Assembly: GCA_020912385.1 (NCBI GenBank)
Contig: CP087210.1
Span: forward strand, 2,542,001 to 2,606,000
Origin: Neofusicoccum parvum
Taxonomy: Eukaryota > Ascomycota > Dothideomycetes > Botryosphaeriales > Botryosphaeriaceae
Reading direction: 5' to 3'
Length of the DNA: 64,000 nt
The notes under the pieces were generated by a model, which had not been told where the DNA came from, did not search any database, and saw nothing but the letters and a program-made list of their open reading frames with translations. This document shows, piece after piece, positions 46,125-58,659 of the stretch; the stretch's first letter is position 1, and each line of letters begins with the position of its first letter. Position numbers and translations under genes: made by a program.

Positions 46125-47764
46125 ATGGGTCACACAGTCAACGGCCACGACGACAAGTCAAAGTACTTATCTGGGACAATCAATGACTTGGATGTGAAAT
46201 GCTAACGCCGTACAGGAAGCTTGTTCGTATACCGGATTTGTTTGCATCGTTCATGTCCGCCGAGCCACGAGAGAATCCTCACTACGAAAAAATCAAAGCA
46301 GAAGCAGATGCTTGGATTGGAGAGTCCGTTATACCATGAAGACACAGACACATATATGCTGATATCTTCTAGAGTTCTCCAGTTGAATGAAAAACAAAAT
46401 CAGCAGTTGAAGAAGGCAGATTTCAATTTGCTTGTTTCCTTTTGGGTTCCAGATGCAGACGAGGGGACCTTGCGAGTTCTTCTGGATTGGAATAACTGGT
46501 TCTTTTTCTTCGACGACCGTAAGTTTGATACCCTATCACTGTCAGTTCTGCAGCGAGGCTGTTTTACCTAGCGCCGTAGGAGCTTGAATGGATGTCCGGG
46601 TGAGGGTTGCATCTTGTATACTACACTCTTACGTCCTGGCATATGGATGGACTCTTGGAACGTCACTAATCTTAGCGGCAGAATTCGACGAAGGGCATCT
46701 CAAAGACGATTTGGAGGTAGCGCAAGCGGAATGTGATGCCTCCTTCGCCTTGATGGATGATGATCATCCAATTGTCTCTGTTGAAGAAAACCCGTTGAGA
46801 TATATCCTCCAGTGCAATTGGCTTCGCTTTAAAAAGGTGTGCAAAATTGCTTCAATACTTCTCATTGAAACCGGACAAGTCTCCGAAGCAGTATTCTAAC
46901 GTGGACTCAGAGGGCGCCACCGGATCTCCAGGAAAGGTACAAGAAATCGATGAAAGGCTACTTCGATGCCGTGGTAAGTCAGGTCGGCGTCATGTCTAAG
47001 TCTCTGGAGCTGGACGTAGAGGAGTATATGGAACACAGAAGGGGTTCTATTGGTGTCCTACCAGCCCAGGACTTGATTGAGTGAGTACATGTATCGTTTT
47101 TGAAGCATTTGGCCTAACATACCGCTTCATAGGTGGTCTTACGGCATCAAGCTGCCACAGTATGTTTTCGAGGACAAGTCCGTGGTTGAACTGAGGAGGA
47201 TTTCTACGGATGCTACCATATTGTATGGAGGACCAGCCCTGCTCAATTTGGTCCGTAACTAATAACGAATAGTGTCAATGACATACTCTCGTACCCCAAA
47301 GATCTGGTAAGTCACTTTGAATATTTCTTTCTTGACCATCAATCGCAAGCATTATTTCACAGTTGGCAGAGGTGACCGCGAATGAATCGACGTCGGGAAA
47401 TTACTAATCGATCATTGTAGGCCGAAGGTTGTGAGCACAACTCTATCTTCATTTTTCGAAGAAAAGGGCTGTCAGAGCAGCAAGCCGTGGACGCAATTGG
47501 TGATATGTACAATCAACTGTACAGAGATTGGTATCAGGCGCTTGTAGAATTGCCTATATGGGGGGAGAAAGTTGACAGAGAGTTGCTCAAGTATATCAAT
47601 GCTTTGCGAGACGTTCCTGTTGGCAGTGCTCACTGGAGGTAAGTTGCCGCCAACGAATCCGTTAACATTATTCTAATCATCGAATCAGTTTCCTGACGGG
47701 TCGATATCTGAAGGAGGGGGAAAATGTCCGTCAGACACCCACTATAGCGTTGCCATGTCTGTGA
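46125..47764 (+). CDS. class I terpene cyclase (sesquiterpene synthase-like)
   Basis: Class I terpene cyclases ionise a prenyl diphosphate, commonly farnesyl diphosphate, and cyclise it. I rebuilt nine exons: 46125-46162, 46216-46327, 46383-46518, 46682-46836, 46911-47080, 47133-47222, 47273-47306, 47421-47638 and 47689-47764. They total 1029 nt in frame, 342 residues, the usual size. RIPDLF and NPHYEKIKAEADAW open the fold. The aspartate-rich motif DDQFDE (Asp94, Asp95, Asp98) is created by splicing exon 3 to exon 4. The NSE motif NDILSYPKD (Asn236, Ser240, Asp244) sits in the 34-nt exon 7 and continues into LAEG. The RY pair (Arg323, Tyr324) is near the end. All catalytic motifs are intact, so the enzyme is probably active. 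The product cannot be predicted. No P450, acetyltransferase or transporter adjoins it. Exon 2/3 junctions have an alternative. Confidence 0.9.
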
Positions 47765-48415
47765 TATATGGAAGCTCGGTAGGTAGAACAAATATCTCTG
47801 TCAATTCAAATGCATGCTTATGAAGAATTTCGGTAACTGGACAGGCGTTACAATCGTAGATGTGACGTGTAGAGATTCGAGAGGTCTGGCGTGAGGAGTG
47901 CTATGAGTCTGAGACCTGTGACCGTAAGTTAGTTGATCTAGAGAAGAGTAAACCAAGTTAGGGTCGAGGGCCCAGTGAGATAAATCCCAGGTGCACTTTG
48001 CCAAGTACAGTCAGCGCAGCCTGATGTAAGCAAAGCAACTGCATGAGTAATTAAGGCATTTTCCTGAGAGCACCTGGGAAAGCTACATACAGGAATACTT
48101 TGGGAAGTCGAGACAGTAAGTTGATTTGGCCCTGTAGAAAGGTTGTGTCCTCACACCTGCCGTCAGTCGTAAGCCCTAGCTGTGTCTTCCCTTTCCGTTT
48201 GCGCATAACACGATTCAAAGGAATTTCGAGCCGCAAAATGACTTTGTTGAATCGTATAAAGGTCACCACAGTCACATGGACCATGCGCAAAACTCACTGT
48301 AGCGGAGAAAGCTTCCTTTTATGACGGACAGGCGCTGAAATGCACCTAAGAAAACACCTGGTATTCAATGCAATGGTATGAAAGTATGAGCAATGTGGTA
48401 TGCCGGACCTCCTTT
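47765..48415. other. convergent 3' spacer
   Basis: This is 651 bp between the terpene cyclase and NOP53 stops, AT-rich like the cyclase gene. Short frames on the minus strand show no features. Confidence 0.5.
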
Positions 48416-49840
48416 TTATTTCGCCTTCTCCAGTGTCCAGTCCTTGTAAGACCACTTCTCAGTAACGGTCGTCTTTGCTTGCTTACGCTGAGCCCCCTTC
48501 CGCGACTCGATCTTACCGCGTAAGATCATGTTGCGGTAGCGGTCTTTGATGAGGTTACCCTCGGGCTTGAGTAACCGGAGGGAATCTTGCAGCTCGTCGG
48601 GAAGAACGACTTCGAGGGGAGCTTCGGGGATTCTGTAAATTATGTTAGGGATATTGTACCCATAATGTATCAAGGATTGAGACTTACGGTGCCTTGCCAA
48701 ACTTCCTTCTCCGAATGACTTCTTCCTCATCTTCGGACGACTCAGCGTCTCTCTGCACCAATGCCTTCTCCGCCTTCAGCTTCTCCCTCTCCTCGACTTC
48801 CTTGGCCAGCTGCTTGATCTGCTCAGCTTGCTGCTGCTTCTTCTTCATTTGCGCTTCCCACTTGGCTTTGCGCTCAGCTTCCTTTCTCCGCTCGGCCTTC
48901 TTTCGCTGCTGTGGCGTCTTGCGGTCCGGTCTTTTCTGTTTCAGAGCATTCTCCTCTGCCTCGCTCTGAATGCCTTCCCACTCGCTCTCCCACGCGCTGT
49001 CATTGCCGTTGTCGCTCTCCGGATCAGATTCCGCCGCAGCTGCAGCGGCACGCTCCTCCCGTAATCTTTCCTCTTCGGCCTCCTTCAGACGCTTCTTCTC
49101 CGCCTCAACCTCCTTTTCGCCTTCACGCGTGAGCAGACTGTTCCAGTCCTCGAACGTGGGGTTGTAGCTCCTGCCAGCATCGGGCTTCTTCACAGCCGGG
49201 AATGGCTTTCCGGTGGCGGACAGCACGACGGGTGCATGCTTGAGTGTCTCCGGTTCGCGGATAGGCTTCTTCTCGGGCAAGAACGAGAAGCGCGGGTCCT
49301 GCTTCCTGTCCTCCGCCGCCCACGGATCGTGCGTCGCATTGCCGTCTGCCTGGACCACATCCTTCTCCGTAGTATCGCCGCCGTGTGCAATGCTCTTCAA
49401 GCGCTGGAGCTCCTTGTGCGAGACGTACTTGCCGACCTTGTGGCGCTTGCTGCTAGGCTCGACAATGCCGTCGGTGACTTTGGAGGCACGTTTGCGGGAG
49501 TCGACAGCGGGAACGGCCGAGCGCTGGGCGAGGATCTCGTCGGCCTTGAGCGGCTTGTGGTGCTTCTGAACCTCCTTCTTGATTTCGGCGGAGCCGGTCG
49601 GGTCCACAACGAAAAGCTCGTCCGAGGCCTTGTCAGCGACGACGCCACTGTGAAGGCTGTGTTAGAAGCAGGCTCCGAGTAAGCTGGGCGAGTGCGAGCG
49701 GCCTACCCGTGAATGACTTCGTCGCGGATTTCTTCAAGGCCGGTCTGCACGTCCGAGACGTCGACGTTCTTGCGCCAGGCCTTCTTGCCTTTGCGGGAGG
49801 GCTGCTTGCGCTGCTGCGGGGGCTGGACGGAGGTGGCCAT
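48416..49840 (-). CDS. NOP53: 60S ribosome biogenesis factor Nop53
   Basis: Nop53 is a nucleolar protein that recruits the exosome helicase Mtr4 to pre-60S particles for 5.8S/ITS2 processing. Three exons (49707-49840, 48688-49647, 48416-48632; introns 59 and 55 nt) give 436 residues. The N-terminus is basic (RKQPSRKGKKAWRKNVD), the family's opening, and is followed by GLEEIRDEVIHG. Mid-protein, VVLSATGKPFPAVKKPDAGRSYNPTFEDW contains the conserved PAGxSYNPT-like block. A long Lys/Glu coiled-coil follows. The last exon holds PEAPLEVVLPDELQDSLRLLKPEGNLIKDRYRNMILRGKIE, the most conserved part. It is divergent from YPT6 over 370 bp. Confidence 0.96.
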
Positions 49841-51821
<1,981 letters not shown>

Positions 51822-52473
51822 TTACTCGTCGAGAGGCTCGTCCGCAGAGGGCTTTCCGATGGGTATCGACTTGTCGTGGGCGATCATCTCGGCGAGGATG
51901 TCAAGAATGGGCTGTTATCGAGTTACATAAGCATTTTGCTACTTGCTTGCCAAAAATGTGCCAGGGTTCAACACATACCTTAGGGACGGTCTTATCATAG
52001 ATATTGATGAGCTCCTTGGGCTGTGGGTAGACCTTGAGGGCCTTGTAGAAGCAAAGCGCCGCCTCGATGGGGTCGGCTCCGGCTGGAGGGAAGCATAAGC
52101 CGTCAGCTGTCACTGTACCTCATGCTGCGATAACGAAGAAGAACATACCATCCTGCGTCATCTGCTCGCCGTGGGCGACTTCCTGCATGAAGTAACCCTC
52201 AACCTCCTCCGGATCGCGCGGGAATCCCTCCTCGTTGGCGCGGTCGACGGCCTCGCGAATCAATATCCTTTGCTGGGCTTGGCCGGCCTCAGCCTCCTCT
52301 TTGGCTGCGCGCGCCTGTTTCTTGGACTCGCGCTTCAGCGCCTTGCGGAACTCGACGTCATTCCTCCGCTTGTAGTCGAAGTAGAAGGCGTATGCCACGA
52401 AGCCGGTGACGGCGACGCCCACGCTGGCGAGCACGACAGTGGAGGTCTTGACGGACGGCGCGGTGGAAGACAT
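51822..52473 (-). CDS. TOM20: mitochondrial import receptor subunit Tom20
   Basis: Tom20 sits in the outer mitochondrial membrane and recognises amphipathic presequences. Exons 52149-52473, 51979-52082 and 51822-51911 (introns 66 and 67 nt) give 172 residues. An N-terminal membrane anchor ([22 protein letters not shown], residues about 11-32) is followed by a basic and then charged helix ([26 protein letters not shown]). Next is the receptor domain with [22 protein letters not shown] and the TPR-like [28 protein letters not shown]. The final exon encodes [14 protein letters not shown] and an acidic tail. All hallmarks of fungal Tom20 are present. It is divergent from EXO84. Confidence 0.96.
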
Positions 52474-53034
52474 TGTGCGGCGGCGGTGACGGCGGTTGGG
52501 GGCGATATTACTGTCTTGCTATGTCTCGCGGAGCAAGGGTATGGGCGCCGTAGTGTATGGGTCGGGGAGGACGGCGGCTTGCCGGTTGGGGAAGTGATGG
52601 GTGGTGGTGTCGGATGCAAGCAGCGCTGAAGAACTTAGAGTAGCGGCGCTGGCGAGTCCTCCGGCAAGATTTGAAACTAACGACGCAATAAGTCGTGGCC
52701 GACGCCACGATTCACCACCGCAGCGTTTGCAGATCACACTTTCGCCCAACGAAAGATACATTACGGGAGCAGCTGCCCAGCGGCAGTCCAATTGCAGCTG
52801 CAGCTCCTGCGGAAGAATTAGACCGCTACAGGCTCTGGTTGCTGGCATTGGACGCGTTTCTTGCACGGAGCGTGCCGGGCAGTGAGCACGGGCGCCTTAA
52901 CGACGCCCATTGTCCGCAGCGCCTGGCGCCAAGCCGCGAGCGAGCTTCCCCGAACTCCATCCCGCCCGCCGCGCCTCAGCCTCCGTGCCGCCAGCCAGCA
53001 ACGACGCCGCTCCCATCCACCGCACCCCACCGCC
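52474..53034. promoter_or_regulatory. 561-bp divergent promoter TOM20 / EXO84
   Basis: This is the spacer between two divergent starts. Frames on both strands are overlaps of the GC-rich sequence without supported products. Confidence 0.5.
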
Positions 53035-55306
53035 ATGGACGAGAAAGAGAAGAGCAGGGGAATTTCCCTGCGCAAGAAGAAGACCGCTCGCCCCAAGATC
53101 AGCGCCCCCAAGCAAATCAGCGGCCCGCTGCCCGAGAACCTTCAGGGCCCGACCATCCCAGACGAGTTTCGCCAGAAAGCCCAAGCTGCAAGAGAGCAGG
53201 CAGCAGCAGCTGCTGCTGCCGGCGGTGGTGCCAGCGCCCCCAGTGCTCCTAGCGCCCCCAGCGCTCCCAGCGCTCCCAGCGGTGGCCAGCCCCTCGATGC
53301 TCCGCGCGAGCGCCCTCAGCCCGCCGGTGGGAAGACCTCGGATTTGGTCAAGAGGAGGTACTCGACGCGCTTCAACCAACTGCCCCAGGACTACCCCCCC
53401 GGCGGCCCTCCGCTCCCCGCCGTGCCGGGTATTCCAAAGCAATTCGCTCCCCCACCTCAGCCTTCAGACGGTAGACCCAGCACGTCAGATGGACAACGGA
53501 TCAAGGTGGACATTAAGGCGCTCAGGGATCCCAGCCTAAGGCCCGAGCAGTGTACGTGGCACATACCGAATGAGGACTTCGATTTGCTAACGCCCTTGCA
53601 GATGTGGCATCGCTGCTTGCTGATGCCTCAGAGGCCGACATTGCGAGATACCAGGAGGACCTGCGCAAGGTGAAGAACCGCACCTCGTCGGACCTACAGC
53701 ACAACGTGTACCAGAACCGCACCCAGTTCATTAAGATCAGTAAAGAGGCGGACAAGCTCAAGGGCGAGATGCGCACCCTCCGCGCCCTCATGTCCGACTT
53801 GACGAGCACCTTGGGTCAGGCCACGTCGTCTGGCTCGCTGAAATCCGCCGATACCGGGTCGTCGCGCAGGAATGCCAATCGTAGCTCCGTGGCCAACCTT
53901 GAGGCGCTGTGGAATACACACTTACAGACACTGTGGAAGAGGGTAGAGGGTTCGCAGAAGTTCCTGCCTGCTATTCCTGGTCGTCATATCGTTTATGAGT
54001 CTGGGCGCTGGGTCGAGCTCAATGCGGCCACTTGGAAGGTGAGGAGGAGGGTTCACCTCATTCTCCTCAATGACCACCTTCTCGTCGCCGCGGAGAAGAA
54101 GCGAGCGGAGGGTTCCTCGCAAAACGCTCGCGATCCAAAGCAAGCAAAAGAGCAGATGCAACTTGTTGCTGTAAGGTGCTGGCCGCTACAGGATGTTCAA
54201 ATGGTTGACCTATCGACCCGGAATTCCTCTGGACGGGATCAAGGAGAAAAGAAGCGCGCTGCTGACTCCATCAACGTTCGCGTTGGTGCTGAATCCTTTA
54301 CTTTCGCCACTAATGACCAAGTGGAGAAAGCAACACTGCTATCGTCTTTCCGAAAGGCCATGGAGGATCTTCGCAAGAATCTGGAGGCCGAGACTGAGGA
54401 GAGAAGCAAGACTAACGACTCTGTCAACTACTATGCTACTAGGGACCTCAGCGTTTTGAAGGAGCAGGACTTGCTTGAAGGTCTCGGCGAGAGCGCCTCC
54501 CAGAATCGCTCCAGCCTCTTTCTTGACGTCGATGGCAAGCGACAAAGCATACGGTGGGTCGAAAGTCAGCTGGATGAGTTAGACATCGACATCGCTTTAC
54601 ATCGTTTTGAAGACGCTGTCGAGAAGGTCGATCGTCTGCGGCGAATTTCCAAAAACATCAAGGGCAACTCTGTCGCTCAAGAGATTATCGTCTTTAAGGT
54701 CAACGAGCGAGCAGCGAAGCTCGCGGGACTCGTAACCAGACAACTCCAGGAAACTCACAATTGGTCGACGGCAACGAAGCGACACGTCGATTGGCTGGTC
54801 CAGCTTGGCTTTGAGGATAGGGCGCGGGAAGCCTACCTCGAGGCACGTAGTGGCATCATCAGAAAGCGGACAAGGTATGACCTCCAATTTATCGAAGACC
54901 TTCACTTTGCTTACTTGCTGAACTTAACAGACAATGCGTCTTCGACGGCGACCTCCACCAATACATTTACCAGCTCTCCTTCATCTACTTCACCATCGTC
55001 CGAAACACAGTCTTGACGTACCAATCCTGCTTCCCGTCCACGATGATGTCGGCCTGCGTCAAGTGGGCGAAAGATCACGTTGAAGACTTCAACAGCATCC
55101 TCTCGCGCCAGCTCAGCACAATCGATTTGGAAAGCACTATGTGGCAGGAATGCATGAACCGTGCCCGCGAGCACGGCGCCATGTTGTCCGAGGTCGGCCT
55201 CGACTTCAAGGATCTTATTGGCAAGGGCGTTGGCATGCGGGACTCGGGGATTTATATGGCGCCGGAGAAATCAGACAAACCGCAGGGGTTGGGGTTGAGC
55301 ACTTGA
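53035..55306 (+). CDS. EXO84: exocyst complex component Exo84
   Basis: Exo84 is a subunit of the octameric exocyst, which tethers secretory vesicles to the plasma membrane; it is also linked to spliceosome assembly in yeast. Exons 53035-53551, 53602-54874 and 54931-55306 (introns 50 and 56 nt) give 721 residues. The N-terminus is basic (SLRKKKTARPKISAPKQISGPLPENL), then a Ser-Ala-Pro repeat tract and KRRYSTRFNQLP, a conserved element. The coiled-coil VASLLADASEADIARYQEDLRKVKN leads to the PH domain (FLPAIPGRHIVYESGRWVELN, RRVHLILLNDHLLVA). The C-terminal helical exocyst rod follows: LDELDIDIALHRFEDAVEKV, then QYIYQLSFIYFTIVRNTVLTYQSCFP. The family is unmistakable. Confidence 0.96.
53230..53280. 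repeat. Ser-Ala-Pro coding repeat
   Basis: About five copies of a degenerate 9-nt unit (AGCGCYCCC-like) encode a Ser-Ala-Pro tract in the disordered N-terminal part of Exo84. It is a likely length-polymorphic linker. Confidence 0.75.
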
Positions 55307-58300
55307 GTTGAAAGAGGGGCCGATCTGCTGGTTCGGGTCAAGTGAGGAGAATGGATAATGAAGCGTTTTTTTTTTTTTTTTTTGGCTTCCGCGTTGGCGG
55401 CGGAACTCGTTTGTTTGGGGAGGCCTGTGCGCTGTGTACTGCTCTTCTTTGCTACTGGTTTGTGCTGGCGAAATATATCCTCTTTGCTTTTGGACTTCTC
55501 GAGGTAGTTCTAGGTTGTTCTGCGGCTTTCTGCTCACCTGATATGAAAGCTTTCGAGCATGCTCTGTCAATCTGCCTTACTCCACAAGCGATAGGTATGG
55601 GCGTCTGTTCGGATCAGCTCGTGAGGTTTTCCACATACCTCCACACCGTAACACATCTCGTCGCAGAACGCGGTAGGTTGTTTCTGAACAATGCAGCTAG
55701 ACAATTCACAAACGTACTAGACGTTATGCCAGACAAAGACAACATCACCACAACCTACTACTACCGCTGCCGCTGCTGAACAATAGAGCGGAAATATCTG
55801 TTTTATAATGGGGACTTTGGACTTGTGGAAGACTTAGGTAAAAATCCGATGGGCTCGCTCTACGGTGGCTGCTCCTGGATCACGGTGAAGGATTGAGTTA
55901 ACAGCCGAGCCAGCTACAGGGTAGCTGGTACATATGATAGTGACCGCAGGTGAGGGCAGAAGCTGACGTTGGCAGGCTCGGAGTTTGTTGGCGCTGAGCG
56001 CGTTGGGTGGCGGCCATGACTTCAGTGACACGAGCTGGTATGACCTTTAGCGGCAAGCTCGGCGGGATATTCGTAAGGAAAAGCTTCTAATAAACATCCT
56101 GAAGGAGGCATAGAAGCCCAAATCTGCTGTCGGTGAGGCTGTGGTCCGATGCTTTGAGCAGCCGAAGCGTCCTCGCAGAGACGGCATGGCTTCGCGGACT
56201 CTACCAAGTTGCCTTAGAGAAGATAGGCATCCTTCTGTCCCGACATACATTGAGATAGATAGACTGCTTGTGGGAGCCGCCATGCGCAAAGAACAATTGA
56301 ACAGACAGGATGGCACTGGCGGATATATGCTTGGTCACCAGTTGAGACTTGAGAAGAAAGTCGAATAGATGGTTGAACGACAGGGCCTCAGCCGTGGCTT
56401 GCGGGACCGAGTATATGGCCATCACCAGAGATTAAACTGAGAAGATCTTACCAGAGATGGACCTGAGAAGCTTCGCCGAAGGTGTTAAGGAGGAAAGTGC
56501 TGCCTGGGGGTAAAGTCTGTGCACGGGCCACTGGAGGCCAGCCAGATCACAGCCCCGATCAATCACCACCCTTACCCAGCCTGAGATGTTGCTACAACTG
56601 GCCTAAAATGGCCAGTCAGATTCTATCACAGGTGCTCTCTTGACTGGTCACAGCCCCGCGGGCTCGCTTATAAAAAGGTACTTCTGCCGGGCCTTCTGCT
56701 CCTCTTCTTCTTTTCTTCTTCATCCTACTAGACTTGCTACTGCAAGCCTTGCTGGAGGCTCAAAGGACTGAGCGCACACTGGACTTCAGCCGCTCTGCTA
56801 TACCGGTGGTCACAAAACTTGGGGATCGGTCTGCACACCTTCGGGTACTCCCTCAAGGATCGTTGGCGAAACTTACCATCGCAAAAGGTTGATCCAAGCT
56901 TAGCTTTGGAAACCAATTCGACCTCAAGTGGGATAGATGGTGCACGAGGTTACGGCCCAAATGGAGTTTCAATGCGTTCTCGATGAGTGGAAGAATCTTC
57001 AGCATGTCGCCGCTTGGAGTCAAAGACAAGTCTCTTGTGCTACGGCGCTGGGCAGCGGTGCCTACGAGACTGAGACTCATTTGTCACCGGAAAGGAGATG
57101 GTCCTCCTCTACACCGGAGGCAGCGGAGCTCGTTGGGTGCTGATCGGGCTTTTCTAGGTTCTTACGCGATGTTTGAACCGACAATCAGCTTTGTCAGTCT
57201 CCCTTGAGGTGGTTCACACCTCCTCATGGGATCACCTTCGGTAAGCCTGACGGCAACAGACAGCAGAGTGGACCGTACCTGGTATGCTGTCTTTCAAAAT
57301 AACCACAAATCTTTGGAACCTTGGGTGGGACCTGCATTGCACAATTGGCAACAATCACTCACCTTACTTCTTTTACTTTTTTTCGTTGTCGTCTTTGCCA
57401 TGCGCAAAGCCTCAAGGAAGAAAAGGTATTCTGTAAAGCTTTGTGGTGGGATTCGGACGGCAGTAGTTCCCTGGGTCCTTGCATGGATGCCGGAGTGTCT
57501 ATACTGCCTTGAGTCTTGGTGTTGAGGCTGTCACTCCCAGACTCCTGCTACAGAATTGACGCCGAGTGTCTATAAATGCTTTGATTTTGGTGTTGGGACT
57601 GATGGGCGCGGCTTCGCCTTGAGATGCAGAAGACCTGGGAGCGAACGGCGTCCGTGGCGTCGCAAATGGCTCCAAATGATGTTCTTCTGCATTTCCTGAT
57701 AGTTCGCTCTTGGAGTATGGTGTTGGGCTCGTACATTCCCGCACAATGCGACAGGTGGCTCCGTCTGCACCGTGAATATTCGTGAATTGGCCTAGCCGAT
57801 GCCCCGGTCGCTCGTGCAACACAACTTGCGCACTCCTCGCCATTGCACTTGACACCGTTCACCATGCATCTTGCGGCTCGCTTTTCTAATTTTAGTGTTG
57901 CATTTAGCATTATGCTTAGGACACTTGACATGAGAGCATTGGTGTTGCGCTCACTTTTGCCTTGTGGTTGGATGTTCCTTGCTGGTTTGGTCTCTACCAG
58001 TGCCATTTCTGGCACGAAACTCTCGTGACCTGAACTGCCCATGCCGATACTGCCTGCCGGCTACCAGGTGTTTCTTCTACAGTTTCGCGTCACTTTTCCT
58101 CTTCAATAGCTGCGGTCATGCCTCACTCGCGCCTGCCCAGAGGAGTCTCCTTTGAGCAGCGCATGGAGGCATTGGTGCTTGGCCCGGGTGGGGGGTGATT
58201 TGAATGCATGCATCATGCCACATGCAATCGACTGGGAGAAAAGCGTTCTGGCAGGAATCTGGCCATGGAGCATGGCGACCGCGACGAGACGACGTCGGGA

Positions 58301-58659
58301 GAGGCTTTCGGCGAGCCCAGTCGGAGAATTGCCGCGCCCCACCGACGGCTGGCACGTGCGTCTGGGGAGCGCGTCTGGCGTCGCCTCGACAGGCACTCCG
58401 CCGACGCACCTCACTCATCACCAGCGAGCCGCTTTCGCTTCGATCGCCGCGCTGCATCTCTTCTCGCCTCCCAGCCCGTGTGATTTCGTCAACGCAGCGC
58501 GGCAGCGCGCCAAGCCACCTCGCAACATCGGGACAACGCCATCTTTTCCCGGACTCCAATGCCCAGCCAATCCGGGATGCCACTGGCCGACGCCTGCGCG
58601 CGCGACAGCACCTGATTGACCCTTCAAAGCCCGCCCGTGCGGTAGTCTGCGCCATCGCC
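55307..58659. other. 3.35-kb non-coding region with degenerate repeats
   Basis: This region between EXO84 and IML1 holds an 18-T run (55366-55383), a TATAAAAA string (56669-56676) followed by a CT-rich stretch, and a degenerate direct repeat pair at 57493-57530 and 57564-57602. Short frames occur on both strands, including a 99-codon plus-strand frame at 57226-57525 with one hydrophobic segment followed by a basic patch (MRKASRKKRY). None is recognised. The last 500 bp is GC-rich and likely contains the IML1 promoter. Confidence 0.45.
57493..57602. repeat. degenerate direct repeat pair
   Basis: Two copies of a 38-nt segment start 71 bp apart, at 57493 and 57564. By eye they match at 28 of 38 positions; both begin GAGTGTCTATA and contain TTGGTGTTG. 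Further partial copies of the GGTGTTG core occur near 57718 and 57939. The origin is unclear. Confidence 0.6.

Noticed and set aside
57548..58042. 164-codon minus-strand Cys-rich frame
   Set aside because: It overlaps the degenerate repeats, has no recognisable domain, and its cysteines are not arranged as a known zinc-binding motif.
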